The notes under the pieces: model-generated | The model's database searches: none | What the model was told of the DNA's origin: nothing | Seen by the model: only the letters and a program-made list of their open reading frames with translations | From: Deinococcus aquatilis DSM 23025 | Lineage (GTDB): Bacteria > Deinococcota > Deinococci > Deinococcales > Deinococcaceae | Direction: 5' to 3' | NCBI RefSeq assembly: GCF_000378445.1 | Contig: NZ_KB899696.1 | Coordinates: forward strand, 1-64,000 | Length of the DNA stretch: 64,000 nt | Position numbers and translations under genes: made by a program | In this document: piece by piece, positions 8,548 through 21,658 of the stretch | Layout: every line of letters starts with the position of its first letter | Numbering within the stretch: position 1 is the first letter of the stretch

Positions 8548-11500
8548 ATCCAGCACGTACTGTTCTATCCCACACTTTTTCGCCTCAGCGTAGCCCCGTG
8601 TTGTGGCTGCTGACTGCCGCCCTCACTGCCTGTGGCGGCGGTAGCACGCCTGCACCCGGCGGCAACACTGCGCCTCAGATCGTTGTCAAAACTGCGGGTG
8701 GAACAGTTATCGGTGCAGATACCTATGTCGCCAGCGGTGGGCAATTCATAGTTACAGCTTCCGATCTGGAAGGCAGCATCAAGAAAGTGGTGTACAGCAT
8801 TGATGGCGGTACCGACACCGATCTGACGCCAGCCAGCCGTATGATCCTGACGCTCCCTGCACTGACGGGCGGCACCCACACAGCTAAAGTGGTCGCCACC
8901 GACGATGCGGGGCTGACCACCACGCTCAACGTTCCCTTTCTGGTAGACAACGCCGCGCCCGTGCTGAACAGCGTGACCCTGAACGGTACTGCTGCTGCCA
9001 CCGCCACGACCTTTACCGTGGGTGACGCCGCAACCCTGGTCGCGCGGGCCAGCGATACGCGGGGCGACGCGGCGAATACGCCAGCAAGCGTCACGGTCAA
9101 CATTCTGGAAGGCAATACAGTGCGGGCAAGTGGAAGCAACGTCGCCACTGCCGACCTCAGCAAAAATGCAGATGGTACGGCCCGCACCGCTGGAACCGTC
9201 ACCGTGACTATTCAGGCCGTAGACAGCGTGGGCTTTGCCACCAGCCGCACCGTCAATCTGACCTTCCTGGCAGCAGCTACGGGAGGCGCAGACGGAACGA
9301 CCACCACGCCTCCAACCCTGACCTGGCTTACGCCCGCCGCCGAGTTCGTGAGCGGGAACGGCAGCGTGAATCTGCGGGCCAGCGCTGTCCGCAACGGCCA
9401 AGACGTAACGGGCAGTCTCACCTATTCCGCCACCTGCGGCACAGTCGTAGGCAACATCTGGACGCTGGGGGCCGATTGCGCCGATGGCAGCAAACAGGTT
9501 CTGACCGCTACTGTGCTGGACGGCGGCAAACAGTATTCCCTCTCCAAAACGGTGACGGTAGACAGCGCCAATCCCAGCGTGCAGCTCACCAGCCCGCAGC
9601 AGGGCCAGAGCGTCACCACCAATCCGGTAACCGTCAAGGTGAATGCCACCGATTCGGGTAGCGGTGTGGAAAAAATTGATGTGATCGCTACCGACGCCAG
9701 CGGCACAGTCACCCGCGTGGGCAGCTTGCAGGCTGCGTCGGGCGACGTGATCTGGGCACCTATGAACGGTACCTATACCCTGACCGCCACCGCGACAGAC
9801 AAGGTAGGCCGCACCAGCAGCAGCACCGTGACGGGTATCCAGGTGCAGCTCAGCAGCACCGACGCCATCAATCCTACGGTGACGGCCGTGACCCTGCCTT
9901 CTGGAATTCTGCGCGGCACACAAACTGTCACCGTAGATGCAACCGACGCCGCCCCCACCAGCGGCATCGCCAAAGTGGAGCTGCTGGACGGCAGTACCAG
10001 CCTCGGCGCACAGAGCACGGGCGTGAATGGCCGCTATACCTTCAGCCTCGATACCAGCAAGCTGAGTGACGGTACACATACCTTGCGGGCTGTGGTCACC
10101 GACAACGTGGGGCGTTCCGGCGAAAAGACTGCCGCTGTAACGGTAGACAACACTGCGCCAGTGGTGACGTGGCAGTCTCCGGCAGCGGGCAGCGTGACCA
10201 AAGGCCGCGTGACCCTGAACGCCAGCAGCAACGAAGGCACAGTGAGCTATCTGGTGGACGGCACAGCCACATCAGACGTAGATGCCGCCACCGCTGGTGT
10301 GCAGGTCGATCTGGCCGACGGGACGCGTCAACTGACTGCTGTGGCCAGCGACGCCGCAGGCAACAAGAGCAGCGTAGCCATCAGCGTCACCGCCGACGGC
10401 ACCGTACCTACTACCAGTATCACCAGCCCCGCCACTGGTAGCACGGTGACCCAAAATCCAGTAACCATTCAAGTGACCGGGGCAGACACTGGAAGCGGTA
10501 TAGAGCGTATTGAAGTGCGGGCCAACAACATCTTGGTCGGAACGGTACAGGGCAATACGGGCAGCGTGACCTGGGTGCCTACCAACGGAACCTACACCCT
10601 GATCAGCACAGCTATCGACAAGGCAGGGAACAGCACCGTCAGCACGGCCAACATCGTGACGGTGAGCCTGACGGCCAGCGATACCTCTGCGCCCATAGCG
10701 GGCACAGCACCGACCGTTCCCGCTGGCCCGCTGCACGGCACAGTGGTACTGGGCAGCGACTTTACTGACCCAGAAAGTGGTGTCGCAAGCATCGAGTTGT
10801 ATGACGGCCCTACACTTCTCCCTTTGACTGCTCTGCTGACCCGCACGGCAGGTGGCAAGACAAGCTATGAATTTAGTCTCAACACCAACACGCTGGCCGA
10901 CGGCGTCCGTAATCTCCGTGTGCGGGCCACCAACGGGGTGGGCCTCACCACGGACCAACTGGTCAACATCACAGTAGACAACACTGCGCCAGTGGTGACG
11001 TGGCAGTCTCCGGCAGCGGGCAGCGTGACCAAAGGCCGCGTGACCCTGAACGCCAGCAGCAACGAAGGCACAGTGAGCTATCTGGTGGACGGCACAGCCA
11101 CATCAGACGTAGATGCCGCCACCGCTGGTGTGCAGGTCGATCTGGCCGACGGGACGCGCCAACTGACTGCCGTGGCCAGCGACGCCGCAGGCAACAAGAG
11201 CAGCGTAGCCGTCAGCGTCACCGCCGACAGCACCGCACCTACGGCGCAGATCACCAGCCCTACCATCAATCAGACCTTTACCAGTGGCCCCATCAGCGTG
11301 GCAGTGCAGGCGCAGGACATCGGCAGCGGCGTCAGCAACATCGCGGTGTATGCCAAACCCGCTACGGGCAACGAAGAACTGGTGGGTATCCTGACGGCCA
11401 GTGGCAGCCTTTCCTGGTATCCACAAAAAACCGATAGCACTGCCTATGAACTTCGTGCCGAAGTGACCGACAAAGCGGGCAATACCAGCCTCAGCACGTT

Positions 11501-14084
11501 GGTCAGCGGCGTGAAACTGCAGACGGCGAGCAGCATTATTCCGCAGGCCGTGACCGTGACCGTGCCTGCTGCTGCACCTCAGGGGAAAACCGTCAATCAA
11601 TCGGGGCGCGACTATGTGCGCGGCTACCTGAATGTGAATGCCAGCGCCACCACCAACGCCGTCAGCGGCCTGAAGTCGGCAGAGCTTCTGATAGACAACA
11701 CTGTCGTTGCCACCGAAACACAGAGCACGGGCAATCCGACTTTCAATTTCAACTTCGATACCCTGAATGATGGCCTGCACGACGTTGCCGTGCGCTTTAC
11801 CGACAATGTCGGCACAGTCAATGCGCCCAAGATCAGCGTATTCGTGGATAAGACCGCACCTGTTGTGGCCTGGACGGCTCCGGTCAATGGATCAGTCACC
11901 AGCAACGCCTCACCCACGCTCACGGCTACCGCTACCGACGCTGTGTTTGGTGCGCTGACACCCACATACACAGTAGACGGCGGCCCAGTACCTGCCAGCT
12001 TCAGCGAAGGCGCACATCAATTGGTCGCCACCAGCACCGACCTACTAGGAAATACCGCCCAGAGCAGCATTAGCCTGACCGTAGATCAGACGCCGCCCGA
12101 CATGAACGTGACCAGCCCGACTGCAGGGCAAGAATTTACTGCCGCACCCATCACGATCAGCGGAACGGCCACCGACAAATTCAGCAGCGTGGTCAGCATC
12201 AGCGCCACTGTCACCAACCCAGACAACAGCAAGACCGTTCTGGGCCAACAAGCAGGGGGCACCTACTCCGCGCCGTTCACTCCCAGCACACCCGGTACAT
12301 ACAGCGTGGAATTTACGGCTACAGACGCCGTGGGCAAAACCCAGACTGCTTCACGCACGTTCACTCTGCGCGATGCCGAAGCGCCCACCATTACTCTGAG
12401 CAGCCCAATTGAAGGCCAGCTTATTGAGGGCGATAGCTTCACCTTGAGCGCCACTGCCGCTGACAATGTCAAGGTGGATAGCGTCAAGTTCTATGCAGGT
12501 GGGGAAGAATTACCAGCTACCTCAACAAGCGGAAGCTTTACAGCCACTTGGAATACCAGCACTGTTCGTAATGGCGCAAACAAAGTCTATGCCGTGGCTA
12601 TAGATGCTGCTGGAAATCGCACGACCAGTACAGCGGTGAATGTCACAGTGGCCCGTAAACCCACCGTCAGCATTACCTCGCCTACCACTTCGACCGCCCT
12701 CCTCAGCAACTTTATCAACGTGAACGTCAGCGCCATTGATAATAATGGCATCTCACAAGTAGAGCTATTCGCCGATAATGTCCGTGTTGGCATGCTGACC
12801 AGCGCTCCCTATAGCTTCTCGTTGAATACTGCGAACTATGCGAATGGTGAGATTGTGCTGTTTGCCCGCGGCACAAACACAACAGGGCAAGTGAAAGACA
12901 GCGAGAAAGTCAAGATTCAGGTCAAGAACGATGTCGCCCCAACACTGGCTATCTCCGCTCCAGCCAACGGTGCTCTGGTCTTAGCCCCTAACATACCCGT
13001 ACAACTGACAGTCACACGGCGCAGCAGTGATTTTGATATTCAGCCGATGACCTATCCAGACCCCTCCGATTCAACCAAGACAATTACAGAAGATGCCATC
13101 CGTGTCGATATGCTGGATTACCGAGGCAGTTTGGTAGCTTCCCGTTACATCGCGGCCAAGGACAATGTGGACGGTGTGTACACCACTCCAGCGTTTGACC
13201 TCGCTGGCTTACCCGCCGATGTCTACACCCTCCGCGCTAGCATGATGGTGAAACTGAACGGCAACCTGAATCCTCAACCCGTTGAACAAACGATTCAGTT
13301 CACCACACGCAACCAGAGCAGCAATCCCCCAGCGGCGATTATTCGTCTGCCTGTACGCTTGAATGCAGATCAAACTCAGCTTCCTGTTCTTAACCGCGAC
13401 TCTGCGATATTTGTTCAAGCCAGCGATGACACCGGCCTGAAATACATCCAGATACGCTTTATTAACGAGGATGGCACTCCTACCAACGCTTACTTGCTGA
13501 ATGAAACCCTCAACGGCCAGCCGGGACCGTTTGACCGTCTGATTCCCACCCTTGAGATTGACGGCTCGCAGTATGTGAGGGATCAAAACTATGTCTTGCG
13601 TATCACGACGGAAGATGTAGATGGCAACCGCAACATTCAGGAAGTGAAGGTCAAGGTAGACCGTGGTCAACGTCTCCCTACATATTCCACCACCACAGAT
13701 GGCGCGGATGCTGGAGGGGTCAGTGGTGGCGCTTTCAATGATCCCACAAACCTCATTTCTGGACAGCTGAATCACAACAGCGCCAGTTGGGGCTTGGGGT
13801 GCAGCACCACGACTTTTACAGCAGCCCCCACAGTTGGCCAACAGCAGTTAGTGCCTTTGACTTGTGCCTCTCTGAGCAGTTCAAGTCGAGTGATCGGCTT
13901 GGTGTACAGGAATGGCATTCTGATTGCCAGCGATGTTCGTCCCCAGACCACGGGAGAGCAAAAACTGTCTTACGGCTTTACGGAGCCTGGCGTCTATCAG
14001 GTAGACTGGATCGTTCAGGATCTATCCTCGGGCGTAGTACAGCGCTACCGGGGCGAAGCGAAGTCTGTTACCCGGAACGAATAA
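8544..14084 (+). CDS. Giant Ig-like-repeat surface lipoprotein
   Basis: 1846 residues. The signal peptide ends in LTAC followed by a Gly/Ser/Pro stretch, a lipoprotein pattern. The rest is a chain of about 90-100-residue bacterial Ig-like (Big/cadherin-like) modules, recognisable by repeated VTVDNTAPVV, GSGVEKIDV and ATDKAGNTS motifs. Residues about 534-618 and 811-895 are almost identical at DNA level. The last third (from about nt 12,400) has weaker repeats and lower GC, ending in a non-Ig segment with GLGCSTTTF. It is probably an adhesin or envelope structural protein, and the last gene of the coupled envelope run; a terminator follows. Confidence 0.88.
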   Translation: MNPARTVLSHTFSPQRSPVLWLLTAALTACGGGSTPAPGGNTAPQIVVKTAGGTVIGADTYVASGGQFIVTASDLEGSIKKVVYSIDGGTDTDLTPASRMILTLPALTGGTHTAKVVATDDAGLTTTLNVPFLVDNAAPVLNSVTLNGTAAATATTFTVGDAATLVARASDTRGDAANTPASVTVNILEGNTVRASGSNVATADLSKNADGTARTAGTVTVTIQAVDSVGFATSRTVNLTFLAAATGGADGTTTTPPTLTWLTPAAEFVSGNGSVNLRASAVRNGQDVTGSLTYSATCGTVVGNIWTLGADCADGSKQVLTATVLDGGKQYSLSKTVTVDSANPSVQLTSPQQGQSVTTNPVTVKVNATDSGSGVEKIDVIATDASGTVTRVGSLQAASGDVIWAPMNGTYTLTATATDKVGRTSSSTVTGIQVQLSSTDAINPTVTAVTLPSGILRGTQTVTVDATDAAPTSGIAKVELLDGSTSLGAQSTGVNGRYTFSLDTSKLSDGTHTLRAVVTDNVGRSGEKTAAVTVDNTAPVVTWQSPAAGSVTKGRVTLNASSNEGTVSYLVDGTATSDVDAATAGVQVDLADGTRQLTAVASDAAGNKSSVAISVTADGTVPTTSITSPATGSTVTQNPVTIQVTGADTGSGIERIEVRANNILVGTVQGNTGSVTWVPTNGTYTLISTAIDKAGNSTVSTANIVTVSLTASDTSAPIAGTAPTVPAGPLHGTVVLGSDFTDPESGVASIELYDGPTLLPLTALLTRTAGGKTSYEFSLNTNTLADGVRNLRVRATNGVGLTTDQLVNITVDNTAPVVTWQSPAAGSVTKGRVTLNASSNEGTVSYLVDGTATSDVDAATAGVQVDLADGTRQLTAVASDAAGNKSSVAVSVTADSTAPTAQITSPTINQTFTSGPISVAVQAQDIGSGVSNIAVYAKPATGNEELVGILTASGSLSWYPQKTDSTAYELRAEVTDKAGNTSLSTLVSGVKLQTASSIIPQAVTVTVPAAAPQGKTVNQSGRDYVRGYLNVNASATTNAVSGLKSAELLIDNTVVATETQSTGNPTFNFNFDTLNDGLHDVAVRFTDNVGTVNAPKISVFVDKTAPVVAWTAPVNGSVTSNASPTLTATATDAVFGALTPTYTVDGGPVPASFSEGAHQLVATSTDLLGNTAQSSISLTVDQTPPDMNVTSPTAGQEFTAAPITISGTATDKFSSVVSISATVTNPDNSKTVLGQQAGGTYSAPFTPSTPGTYSVEFTATDAVGKTQTASRTFTLRDAEAPTITLSSPIEGQLIEGDSFTLSATAADNVKVDSVKFYAGGEELPATSTSGSFTATWNTSTVRNGANKVYAVAIDAAGNRTTSTAVNVTVARKPTVSITSPTTSTALLSNFINVNVSAIDNNGISQVELFADNVRVGMLTSAPYSFSLNTANYANGEIVLFARGTNTTGQVKDSEKVKIQVKNDVAPTLAISAPANGALVLAPNIPVQLTVTRRSSDFDIQPMTYPDPSDSTKTITEDAIRVDMLDYRGSLVASRYIAAKDNVDGVYTTPAFDLAGLPADVYTLRASMMVKLNGNLNPQPVEQTIQFTTRNQSSNPPAAIIRLPVRLNADQTQLPVLNRDSAIFVQASDDTGLKYIQIRFINEDGTPTNAYLLNETLNGQPGPFDRLIPTLEIDGSQYVRDQNYVLRITTEDVDGNRNIQEVKVKVDRGQRLPTYSTTTDGADAGGVSGGAFNDPTNLISGQLNHNSASWGLGCSTTTFTAAPTVGQQQLVPLTCASLSSSSRVIGLVYRNGILIASDVRPQTTGEQKLSYGFTEPGVYQVDWIVQDLSSGVVQRYRGEAKSVTRNE
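10143..10396 (+). repeat. Internal direct repeat, copy 1 (Ig module)
   Basis: This 254-bp stretch recurs 831 bp downstream (10974-11227) with three mismatches. The first 185 bp are identical. It encodes one Ig-like module. Confidence 0.9.
10974..11227 (+). repeat. Internal direct repeat, copy 2 (Ig module)
   Basis: Second copy of the 10143-10396 module, in frame and 277 codons apart. The few differences fall near its 3' end, consistent with recent duplication or gene conversion. Confidence 0.9.
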
Positions 14085-14097
14085 AGCTATCCACCAA

Positions 14098-14131
14098 AAG
14101 CCCCCCGCCTATTACAGGCGGGGAGCTTTTT
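14098..14131. terminator. Intrinsic terminator between convergent genes
   Basis: CCCCGCCT and AGGCGGGG form an 8-bp stem around ATTAC, followed by AGCTTTTTTA, directly after the Ig-repeat gene. It also lies just past the stop of the convergent phosphodiesterase gene. Confidence 0.85.
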
Positions 14132-14144
14132 TATCTGTTGCAGT

Positions 14145-16073
<1,929 letters not shown>

Positions 16074-16136
16074 GGCCTGCAGGATACAGCCCCCATTTGG
16101 GGGAATGCTAGACAGGTTGCACAGTTAAGGACGAGC

Positions 16137-16808
16137 CTACAAGTTGGCGGCCAGCCGTGCAAACAGCGCCGGAACGGGCGGCACCTCTCCCCCATTGATC
16201 CAGCTCTGGCCCAGGCGATTCATCCGCAGGTCGCGGAGGTGGCCGCCTGTGCCGACGCCTACGCCCTCTGGAAAAAAGTGGCGGAGGTCTACTGATCCGG
16301 TCACTTCTGTGCCGCCGAACACCCCGGACAGGGCGCGGTCTACTTCACGGGCAGGGCCAAAATGCATCTGATGAATGCTGGGGCCGTCTTGCCACACGAA
16401 ACGGGCCGCACCGGGCAGTGTTTCCAGCGTGCCGGGGGAGGCCACATGGCGCATGCTCAGGCCGGGGCGCAGTCTGAGCGTGACCGTTTCTGCCGTGCCC
16501 AGCGCCCCGAAGCTGCCCACAAAAGGCCGGGTCAGGTCGTACCCCTGCACATTTTTGACGGTGCGCCCACCTGCCACGATGCGCCGCCCACTCGGAGAAA
16601 TGAAAGTCAGACCCAGGATTTCGGCGGCAAAAAAGAAATTCTGCCCAAAGCCGCCGCGACTGACCAACCCGCCCACTCCACCGGGCAATTCTACGGGCGG
16701 AAAGGGCGGATACAGGCCAGCAGGCAGGGCCGCGTAGACGTCCAGCAAGGGCGTATCGCCGCTGACGGTAACGGTCTGATCGCCGGGAGAAAGCTCAAGA
16801 ATGGGCAT
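16137..16808 (-). CDS. glcE: Glycolate oxidase FAD-binding subunit GlcE-like
   Basis: 223 residues, shorter than the roughly 350 of E. coli GlcE. It contains the FAD-binding PCMH core ([32 protein letters not shown]) and a short C-terminal part. It is the last gene of the glcF-glcD-glcE run on this strand, about 80 bp after glcD. In the known complex GlcD, GlcE and GlcF together oxidise glycolate to glyoxylate. The short length suggests a reduced C-terminal domain. Confidence 0.82.
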   Translation of the reverse strand: MPILELSPGDQTVTVSGDTPLLDVYAALPAGLYPPFPPVELPGGVGGLVSRGGFGQNFFFAAEILGLTFISPSGRRIVAGGRTVKNVQGYDLTRPFVGSFGALGTAETVTLRLRPGLSMRHVASPGTLETLPGAARFVWQDGPSIHQMHFGPAREVDRALSGVFGGTEVTGSVDLRHFFPEGVGVGTGGHLRDLRMNRLGQSWINGGEVPPVPALFARLAANL

Positions 16809-16889
16809 GGGGGGCCTTTGGCGGAAGTGGGAAATGGGAAGTGGGAAAAACGCGGGATTCCGAGCCTGCCTTTTCTTTGGACGATGCGT

Positions 16890-18331
16890 TCACGCCAACT
16901 CCGGTGGCAGAACCTTGCCGGGATTCAGTGCCCCCTGCGGATCAAGGGCGTGTTTGACCCGCCAGAGGGCGGCCAGGGTTTCGGCGTCCACGGCCTCGCG
17001 CATAAAGGCCAGTTTCATGGAGCCGATGCCGTGCTCACCGCTGAGAACGCCGCCATGCCGGATGGCGACTCGGGCCACCTCATGGGCCAGCTCATGCACC
17101 GCTTCCAGGGATTCGGTACGCGGATCGAACAGGATGTTGGGGTGCAGGTTGCCGTCTCCGATGTGCCCAAACTGCACCAGATGCAGGCCCGAGGCGTCGC
17201 CCAGCGCCCGGATTTCGCGCACCACCTCGGGCAGGACGCTGCGGGGCACCACGATGTCTTCGTTCATGCGCTGCGGGCGAATGCGGCCCAGCGCGGGCGA
17301 TACGCTGCGGCGGGCCTGCCAGAGCTGGGCGGCCTCTGCGTCGCTTTCGGCGCGGCGCACGGTGCCCCCGGCGTTCCGGCAGGCGGCTTCCACCAGCGCC
17401 CGTTCTTCTTCCACGGTCTCCAGATCATCGCCGTCGGTATCGACCAGCAGCAGGGCTTCGGCCTCTCTGGGCAGGCCCAGATGCAGATAATCTTCGATGG
17501 CATTGGTGCAGGCGCGGTCCATAAATTCCAGTTTGCTGGGTACGGCTCCGGCGGCAATGGCCGCGCTCACGGCTTCGGCGCAGGCCCCCACTTCGGCAAA
17601 GTGGGCCATCAGCGTTCGGGTAAATCTGGGCGGCACGGTGAGGCGCAGCGTGGCTTCGGTGATCAGGCCCAGCGTGCCCTCGGAGCCGATCAACAGGCCC
17701 GCCAGATCGTAAGTGTCGCGGGTGAGGGTATGCACATCGCCCTCTGCATCCACAAATTCCAGGCCCTGCACGTAATCCCCGGTCACGCCGTACTTGAAGC
17801 ACAGCGGCCCCCCCGCGTTTTCTCCCAGATTGCCGCCGATGGTGGAGGTGCGGAAACTGGCCGGATCGGGCGGATAGATCAGGCCGTGTGGCCTGGCCGC
17901 CTCCGTGACCGCCAGCGTAATGACTCCCGGCTGTGCCCGCGCTTCACGCCGCGCCGCATCGATCTCCAGCCGGGTCATGCGGGTAAACGAGATGACCAAT
18001 CCCGGTTCCGTGGGGGCCGCGCCGCCCGACAGGCCGGAGGCTGCCCCCCGCCCGACAATGGGCACGCCCGCCGCCCGCGCCGCCTTGACTGCCGCCACCA
18101 CATCCGCCGTACTTTCAGGCAACACCACTGCCAGCGGCGTGGCTCCGAAGGCGATGGCGTCGTACCGGTAATTCAGGCGCTCGGAGAGATTGGACAGCAC
18201 CTTGCGCGGGCCGAGAGTGCGGGTCAGGGTGGCAGCCAATGGATGCAACGAGCCTCCCTTGGATCTGGGTAAACCAGTCCCCACCGCTGGAGTCAGCGCC
18301 TGTTTTTCGGGCTGGGCCACTTTTCCAGAGG

Positions 18332-18335
<4 letters not shown>
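16890..18335 (-). CDS. glcD: FAD-linked glycolate oxidase subunit GlcD
   Basis: 481 residues from a GTG start at 18335 that overlaps the glcF stop as GTGA. The reading frame stays open further upstream, but that would lie inside glcF. The PCMH-type FAD domain ([47 protein letters not shown]) is followed by the FAD-oxidase C-terminal domain ending [16 protein letters not shown]. It is the catalytic flavoprotein for glycolate/D-lactate-type substrates. Translational coupling to glcF supports a GlcDEF complex. Confidence 0.92.
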
Positions 18336-19609
<1,274 letters not shown>

Positions 19610-19747
19610 GGGTACCTTGCCCTCATACCCCACAAGATAGGCGTGTGGGCGCGGGACAATTGGGAGTGAGGCGAACTTGTCTGACTGTGTGGGCGCAGAG
19701 GGCAGGGGTGGCAGCAAAACCAGGCCAATCGGGTTAAGGTTGGACGT

Positions 19748-20170
19748 ATGGCACAACTTGACCCCCAGCAGGTACTTGACGCCTATATCGCCGCCGTCTA
19801 TGCCAAAGACGTGGAGGCCTTCGTGGACCTCTACGACGATCAGGTTTCCGTGTTTGACATGTGGGGCGAGTGGACTTATCAGGGTGTGGAGGCCTGGCGC
19901 GGCATGGTCACGGGCTGGTTCGGGTCGCTGGGCAATGAGCGCGTGCGGGTAGAAATGCAGGACGTTCAGACCGTACTGACCGATCAGTTGGCCCTGATCC
20001 ACGCCACCGTGACCTACAGCGGGCTATCGGCAGAGGGTGTCAAGTTGCGCTCCATGCAAAACCGACTGACCCTGGTGTGCCAACCCAAGAACGGGGGCTG
20101 GAAAATTATCCACGAGCACTCGTCGGCCCCGGCAGACCTGACGACTTCCAAGGTGATTCTTCAGCGTTGA
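19748..20170 (+). CDS. SnoaL/DUF4440-like NTF2-fold protein
   Basis: 140 residues, with an NTF2-like fold pattern: [32 protein letters not shown], then [12 protein letters not shown] and a C-terminal [11 protein letters not shown] strand typical of the SnoaL-3/DUF4440 group. Such proteins are small isomerase-like or ligand-binding proteins, often without known substrate. A TAAGGT hexamer ends about 7 nt before the ATG, suggesting a leaderless message. Divergent from glcFDE. Confidence 0.85.
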   Translation: MAQLDPQQVLDAYIAAVYAKDVEAFVDLYDDQVSVFDMWGEWTYQGVEAWRGMVTGWFGSLGNERVRVEMQDVQTVLTDQLALIHATVTYSGLSAEGVKLRSMQNRLTLVCQPKNGGWKIIHEHSSAPADLTTSKVILQR

Positions 20171-20263
20171 GTGCTGCCGGAGGGGGCCGATTTAGCAAAG
20201 TCCGTCGGCGTGGCAATGAAGCTTGACTCTATCCGCCATGTGGCATCAGGCGAAGTGGGGTTG

Positions 20264-20761
20264 CTACGACGGACTTAAGGGCAAATCCAACTTGCCCAGC
20301 AAAGCCCGCAGTTGCCCACGCTCTGGCTCAGTCAGATTTGCCAGCAGGCGGCGTTCGTTGGCGAGGTGCAGCGGCAAGACCTGATTGACCAAGGCCAGCC
20401 CCTCGGCAGTAAGAACGACCAAAGAGGCGCGGCGATCTGTGGGATGGGCCTGACGGCTGACCAGCCCACGCCCTTCCAGCGCGTCTATCCGCTTGGTGAC
20501 GGCGGGCGGCGTAATCGCCATCAGTGCGCCCAGTTGCGAGAGTGGCAGGCCCTCTGGCGGCGCAGAACGGCGCAGGGTCGCCAGCACATCGAAACTGGAC
20601 GGCGTGAGGCCATGTCCGGCAAAAAAGGCCTCCAATTCTTCGCCCAGCAGGACACCTGTGCGCTGAATAGCAATAACGGTCAGCATGGGCGTGGGGTCGA
20701 GATCGGGCCGGGCCTGACGCCAATCATGCTCTATAAGGGCCAGAAGGTCGGGGGTTTTCAT
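20264..20761 (-). CDS. MarR-family transcriptional regulator
   Basis: 165 residues from ATG 20761; upstream open frame is shadow over the transporter gene. The winged helix (about 52-125) shows LPLSQLGALMAITPPAVTKRIDALEGRGLVSRQAHPTDRRASLVVLTAEG, the classic MarR recognition helix and DRR wing. It is the last gene of a three-gene unit, overlapping the YdcZ-like gene by 4 bp, so it probably represses its own operon through the palindrome at 21664-21684. The ligand would be a substrate of the transporters (inference). Confidence 0.92.
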   Translation of the reverse strand: MKTPDLLALIEHDWRQARPDLDPTPMLTVIAIQRTGVLLGEELEAFFAGHGLTPSSFDVLATLRRSAPPEGLPLSQLGALMAITPPAVTKRIDALEGRGLVSRQAHPTDRRASLVVLTAEGLALVNQVLPLHLANERRLLANLTEPERGQLRALLGKLDLPLSPS

Positions 20762-21216
20762 GGCTTCACCGGGCTGGTTTCGCGCTCGCGGGCCAGGATC
20801 AACACCGCCGCCACCAACAGGGCCGCCCCCAGAATCGCGGTCAGGCTGACCGGGCGCACGGGCTGGCCCAGCAGTCCAAAGGCGTCGATTATTCGCGCCC
20901 CCAGAATCTGGCCCAGCGTGACACCTGCGGTACTGGCCGCCACGCCCAACAGCCGCGCCGTAAAGAGCGTGAGCACCACGTATCCGGCTCCAACTGCGCC
21001 GCCCAACCACATCCACGCCTCGGCCCCGACTGGAAAGCTGGCCTGCCCCAGCACGCCCAGCAACGCCAGCGCCAGCGTGACGGTCATGCCCACCAGGAAG
21101 TTGATCAGACTGGCAAGCACCGGCTGACCGCTGTGGCCCGCCAGGCGCACATTCAGCACCAACCCCAGCGAGAGGCCCAGGCCCGCGCTGATTGCACCGA
21201 TCAGAGGAACGATCAC
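20758..21216 (-). CDS. YdcZ/DUF606-type DMT transporter subunit (second)
   Basis: 152 residues with about five membrane helices (PLIGAISAGLGLSLGLVLN, INFLVGMTVTLALALLGVL, WLGGAVGAGYVVLTL, TAGVTLGQILGARIIDAFG, AILGAALLVAAVLIL). The length and the pattern match half-size DMT proteins (DMT_YdcZ), which work as pairs. It overlaps both the upstream paralogue and the downstream MarR gene by 4 bp. Likely exports a small organic compound sensed by the MarR protein; the substrate is unknown. Confidence 0.88.
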   Translation of the reverse strand: MIVPLIGAISAGLGLSLGLVLNVRLAGHSGQPVLASLINFLVGMTVTLALALLGVLGQASFPVGAEAWMWLGGAVGAGYVVLTLFTARLLGVAASTAGVTLGQILGARIIDAFGLLGQPVRPVSLTAILGAALLVAAVLILARERETSPVKP

Positions 21217-21653
21217 CGGAGAACCTGAAGGCCGAGTCCGGCCAGCACGAGAACGAGGACGGCGGCCCGCTGCCTGTTGAACGGGCGTCTAGGCAGCCCC
21301 AGCACACCAAAATGATCGAAGGCAAGGCTGGCGATCACCTGTGCCGCGATGACCAACGACACCGCCAGCGCCGCGCCCAATGAACGGGTCAACACCACGC
21401 TGGACACCACGTAGGCGCTTCCCACCAGACCGCCCAGAAAGCTCCAGACCGGAGCGCCGCGCAGAGGGGCAAATGACAGGCGGCCCCGCCCCGCGATCAG
21501 CAGGCCCACTGTCAGAAAGAGTGCGCCCACGCTGTACGACACGGCAGCCGTTGCCACTGGGGAATGCGTGTATGGCGTCAGGGCACTGTTAAGCGCGAAC
21601 TGTACAGGCAGCAGCAGGCCCACCGCCACGGCATAGAGGAGGCGCAGATTCAT
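21213..21653 (-). CDS. YdcZ/DUF606-type DMT transporter subunit (first)
   Basis: 146 residues with about five membrane helices, paralogous to the following gene (shared FLGGLVGSAYVVSS versus WLGGAVGAGYVVLT and DHFGVLG versus DAFGLLG). The two probably form a heteromeric transporter. It is the first gene of the operon; its ATG lies 5 nt after a TACACT -10 hexamer, so the message is probably leaderless. The palindrome between -35 and -10 points to repression by the operon's own MarR protein. Confidence 0.88.
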   Translation of the reverse strand: MNLRLLYAVAVGLLLPVQFALNSALTPYTHSPVATAAVSYSVGALFLTVGLLIAGRGRLSFAPLRGAPVWSFLGGLVGSAYVVSSVVLTRSLGAALAVSLVIAAQVIASLAFDHFGVLGLPRRPFNRQRAAVLVLVLAGLGLQVLR

Positions 21654-21658
21654 AAGGT

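Noticed and set aside
8565..10079. 504-codon minus-strand frame in the Ig-repeat gene
   Set aside because: Antisense shadow of a repetitive GC-rich gene; no start signals.
16362..18272. 636-codon + strand frame opposite glcD/glcE
   Set aside because: His/Gln/Gly-rich composition typical of antisense; glcD motifs are on the other strand.
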